Below, in pieces: positions 11,949-14,012 of a stretch of DNA of 14,012 bases. Position numbers and translations under genes: made by a program. Below the pieces are notes generated by a model. It did no database searches and was not told the DNA's origin. It saw only the letters and a program-made list of their open reading frames with translations. The stretch is from an uncultured Clostridia bacterium (GTDB lineage Bacteria > Bacillota > Clostridia > Oscillospirales > Butyricicoccaceae). The DNA lies in assembly GCA_947856675.1 (NCBI GenBank), contig CANUCM010000136.1:1-14012 (forward strand), read 5' to 3'. Each line of letters starts with the position of its first letter. The first letter of the stretch is position 1.

Positions 11949-13982
11949 ATGAGAAAAAAGGGGGGGCTGCGTGTGAAACAGAGGCTGATGCAGGGCGTCA
12001 GGCTGTGCGCTGCGGCTCTGCGGCATCCGCTGGTGCTTCCGGTTTTTTACTTTGCCATGCTGTGGTCCCTGGAGTGGACCTTCCGCGCCTGGGAAATACC
12101 GGCGTTCCGGGGAACGGGGCTGTGGTATTCTCTGGCATTTTGCCTTCCGGCGGCGATCATCATGTGGTTTGCCACCACATTGCTTCCCCGCCGCTTTAAT
12201 CGCATTGCCGCCTGGGTGCTGGTTCTTTTTGTCACGCTGATTTTTGCGTCGCAGCTTGTGTACCACCGTATTTTCTATACGTATTATACCGTGTATTCGG
12301 CGGCCAACGGCGGGCAGGTTTTTGAGTTTCTTCATGAAATCCTGTTTACCATGCGCCGCAACTGGGTACAGCTTTTGACGCTGTTCATTCCGTTTCTGGT
12401 TTTTATTCCGCTGCAGTTTTTCCTGTGCTTTGAGCGGCGGCGCCCGGTGTTTTCGGGCCTTGTGGCCGCGGCGGCGGTCTGTCTGCACGTCGCGTGCCGC
12501 GTCCTTCTGCCGCTGGGCGGGACGGGGGACTTCAGCGCGTGGGACCTGTATTACCACACCATTTCCATCGATTATTCGGTGGAACAGCTGGGCGTGGCCA
12601 CGACCATGCGGGTGGACCTGTGGCGTCTTGCAACGGGATTTGAGCCGGAGTACCGGGTCGAGCCGCCGCCGCCGATACCCGAGGCCGTGCCGCCCGAGCA
12701 GATGCCGCCTGAACCCGATTCCGAGCTGCCGCCCGAGCCGGAATACGGGAAAAACGAGCTGGACATTGATTTTGTCGCCCTTGCCGAGGCGGAAAGCTCC
12801 CAGACCATCGCCGACATGCACCGGTACTTTGGAAGCCAGACCCCCAGCAGCAAAAACGAAAAGACCGGGCTGTTTGCCGGCTGCAATCTCATCTGGCTCA
12901 CGGCGGAAGGGTTTTCGCAGTACGCCATTGACCCGGAGCTGACGCCGACGCTGTACAAGCTCAGCCGGGAGGGGTTCCGGTTTGAAAACTGGTATACGCC
13001 CATATGGGGCGTCAGCACGTCTGACGGTGAATATGTCGCCATGACGGGGCTGTACCCCAAGGCGGGGACGTGGAGCTTTTACCGTTCGTCGAAAAACGCC
13101 ATGCCGTTTACAGCGGGCAACGAGCTGGGTGCTCTGGGGTATTCGTGCCGCGCGTACCACAACCACACCTATACGTATTACAACCGTGACGAGTCGCACC
13201 CCAACATCGGCTACGAATACAAGGGCGTGGGCAACGGCCTTGAAATCACAGACCAGTGGCCGGGCTCGGATCTTGAAATGATCGACGTGACCACCGCGGA
13301 ATATGTGAACGACACGCCGTTCCACACGTATTACATGACGGTCAGCGGCCATCTGCTGTACACCTTCATGGGCAACAGCATGGCGCACAAAAACCGCGCG
13401 CTTGTGGAGGATTTGCCGTATTCCGAAGGGCCGCGGGCCTATCTTGCGTGCAACATTGAGCTGGATCGCGCGCTGGAGCTTCTGCTTGCGAGACTTGAGG
13501 AGGCCGGCGTTTTGGACAACACCGTGATAGTGCTGTCGGCGGATCATTATCCTTACGGCCTGACGCTGGAGGAGATCTCCGAGCTGGCCGGGCACGAGGT
13601 CGACCCGGAGTTTGAGCTGTACCGCAACGCCTGCATTATTTATAAAAAGGGAATGCAGAGCGAAACCGTCACGGAGCCGTGCGCCAGCGTCGACCTGCTG
13701 CCGACGGTGCTCAACCTGATGGGGCTGCCGTTTGATTCGCGGCTTTTGATGGGACGCGACGTGTTTTCCGATGCCGACCCGCTGGTGATTTTGTCAAACC
13801 GCAGCTTTATTACGGACAAGGCGCGCTACAACACCAAAACCGGCGTGCTTGAGCCGACGGGCGGGGAAGAGCTTCCGGAGGGGTATCTGGAATATTACTC
13901 CGCCGTGGTATCCAACAAGCTGGCGTATTCCGCCATGATACTGGACAATGATTATTATGCCAAACTTGGGCTTGAGCCCTGA
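11949..13982 (+). CDS. LtaS-like sulfatase-fold membrane phosphoglycerol transferase
   Basis: A 677-residue protein with five predicted N-terminal transmembrane helices (about residues 22-190), a Pro/Glu-rich linker (about 232-267) and a large extracytoplasmic sulfatase/alkaline-phosphatase-fold domain (PF00884). Active-site landmarks match lipoteichoic acid synthase: E320 in LIWLTAEGF (metal), T357 in VSTSDGEYVAMTGLYP (the phosphoglycerol-accepting threonine), HNHTYTYYNRD (substrate-binding region), and D532-H533 in LSADHYPYG (metal). LtaS enzymes polymerise glycerol phosphate from phosphatidylglycerol outside the membrane; relatives decorate other glycans or lipids. ATG 11949 follows AAAAGGAG by four bases; a GTG at 11973 is a weaker alternative. 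It is 64 bases after the MocR gene with its own -10 box, so it is probably a separate unit. The product could be an LTA primase/synthase or a phosphoglycerol transferase acting on a surface glycan. Confidence 0.88.
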   Translation: MRKKGGLRVKQRLMQGVRLCAAALRHPLVLPVFYFAMLWSLEWTFRAWEIPAFRGTGLWYSLAFCLPAAIIMWFATTLLPRRFNRIAAWVLVLFVTLIFASQLVYHRIFYTYYTVYSAANGGQVFEFLHEILFTMRRNWVQLLTLFIPFLVFIPLQFFLCFERRRPVFSGLVAAAAVCLHVACRVLLPLGGTGDFSAWDLYYHTISIDYSVEQLGVATTMRVDLWRLATGFEPEYRVEPPPPIPEAVPPEQMPPEPDSELPPEPEYGKNELDIDFVALAEAESSQTIADMHRYFGSQTPSSKNEKTGLFAGCNLIWLTAEGFSQYAIDPELTPTLYKLSREGFRFENWYTPIWGVSTSDGEYVAMTGLYPKAGTWSFYRSSKNAMPFTAGNELGALGYSCRAYHNHTYTYYNRDESHPNIGYEYKGVGNGLEITDQWPGSDLEMIDVTTAEYVNDTPFHTYYMTVSGHLLYTFMGNSMAHKNRALVEDLPYSEGPRAYLACNIELDRALELLLARLEEAGVLDNTVIVLSADHYPYGLTLEEISELAGHEVDPEFELYRNACIIYKKGMQSETVTEPCASVDLLPTVLNLMGLPFDSRLLMGRDVFSDADPLVILSNRSFITDKARYNTKTGVLEPTGGEELPEGYLEYYSAVVSNKLAYSAMILDNDYYAKLGLEP

Positions 13983-13985
13983 GTC

Positions 13986-14012
13986 AAAAAACCTGCCCTG
14001 CGGCAGGTTTTT
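13986..14012 (+). terminator. Intrinsic terminator after the LtaS-like gene (reaches window edge)
   Basis: CCTGCC (13992-13997) and GGCAGG (14002-14007) pair around CTGC, with an A6 run before and T5 up to the window end. The A-tract would also make it function on the other strand. Confidence 0.85.

Noticed and set aside
11562..13595. A 677-codon minus-strand open frame
   Set aside because: Antisense of the MocR and LtaS-like genes. Its translation is Arg/His/Pro-rich with no domain, as expected for the complement of G+C-rich coding DNA.

Overview
The window looks like a chromosome segment from a G+C-rich member of the Bacillota (Firmicutes), most likely a Clostridia/Oscillospiraceae-type anaerobe. 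The reasons are strong AGGAGG-type ribosome binding sites, lipobox lipoproteins, an LtaS-type lipoteichoic acid synthase relative, a group II ECF S component, a YpsA/DUF1273 protein and a ferredoxin/FrhB-type protein of the sort common in gut clostridia. No rRNA, tRNA, CRISPR array, insertion sequence or phage gene was seen. This assignment is inference from gene content; no database was searched.

Layout. (1) At 1-226 on the minus strand is the 5' end of a lipoprotein, probably an ABC-transporter solute-binding protein. A 393-base A+T-rich divergent intergenic region follows (227-619). (2) At 620-3527 on the plus strand are an XRE-cupin regulator, a lipoprotein serine hydrolase of the beta-lactamase/PBP family, and an alanine racemase, ended by a bidirectional terminator. 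This looks like a small cell-wall/D-amino-acid cluster. (3) At 3589-4935 (minus) is a MATE-family exporter, divergent from (4) a 775-residue fusion at 5149-7476 (plus) that joins a polysaccharide pyruvyl transferase to a two-[4Fe-4S] FrhB-type flavoprotein. A second bidirectional terminator follows. (5) At 7511-10364 (minus) are an ECF S component, an alpha/beta hydrolase, a membrane-anchored protein of unknown function and a YpsA/DUF1273 SLOG protein. Two of the three junctions are 4-base ATGA overlaps, and the last two genes have their own strong promoter. (6) Divergent from that operon, at 10490-11884 (plus), is a MocR/PdxR/GabR-type regulator, with TTGACAAG direct repeats between the two. 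(7) At 11949-13982 (plus) is an LtaS-like membrane phosphotransferase with a terminator at the window edge.

Themes. Cell-envelope construction recurs: D-alanine supply, a PBP-like hydrolase, pyruvylation and a polyglycerol-phosphate-type synthase. The other theme is a probable cofactor-uptake divergon, MocR regulator plus ECF S component, which by analogy with PdxR/PdxU systems may handle vitamin B6. The items most worth a second look are the pyruvyl transferase-FrhB fusion, the MocR regulator with arginine at the position of the PLP lysine and its repeated operator-like sites, and the translationally coupled unknown membrane protein/SLOG pair.
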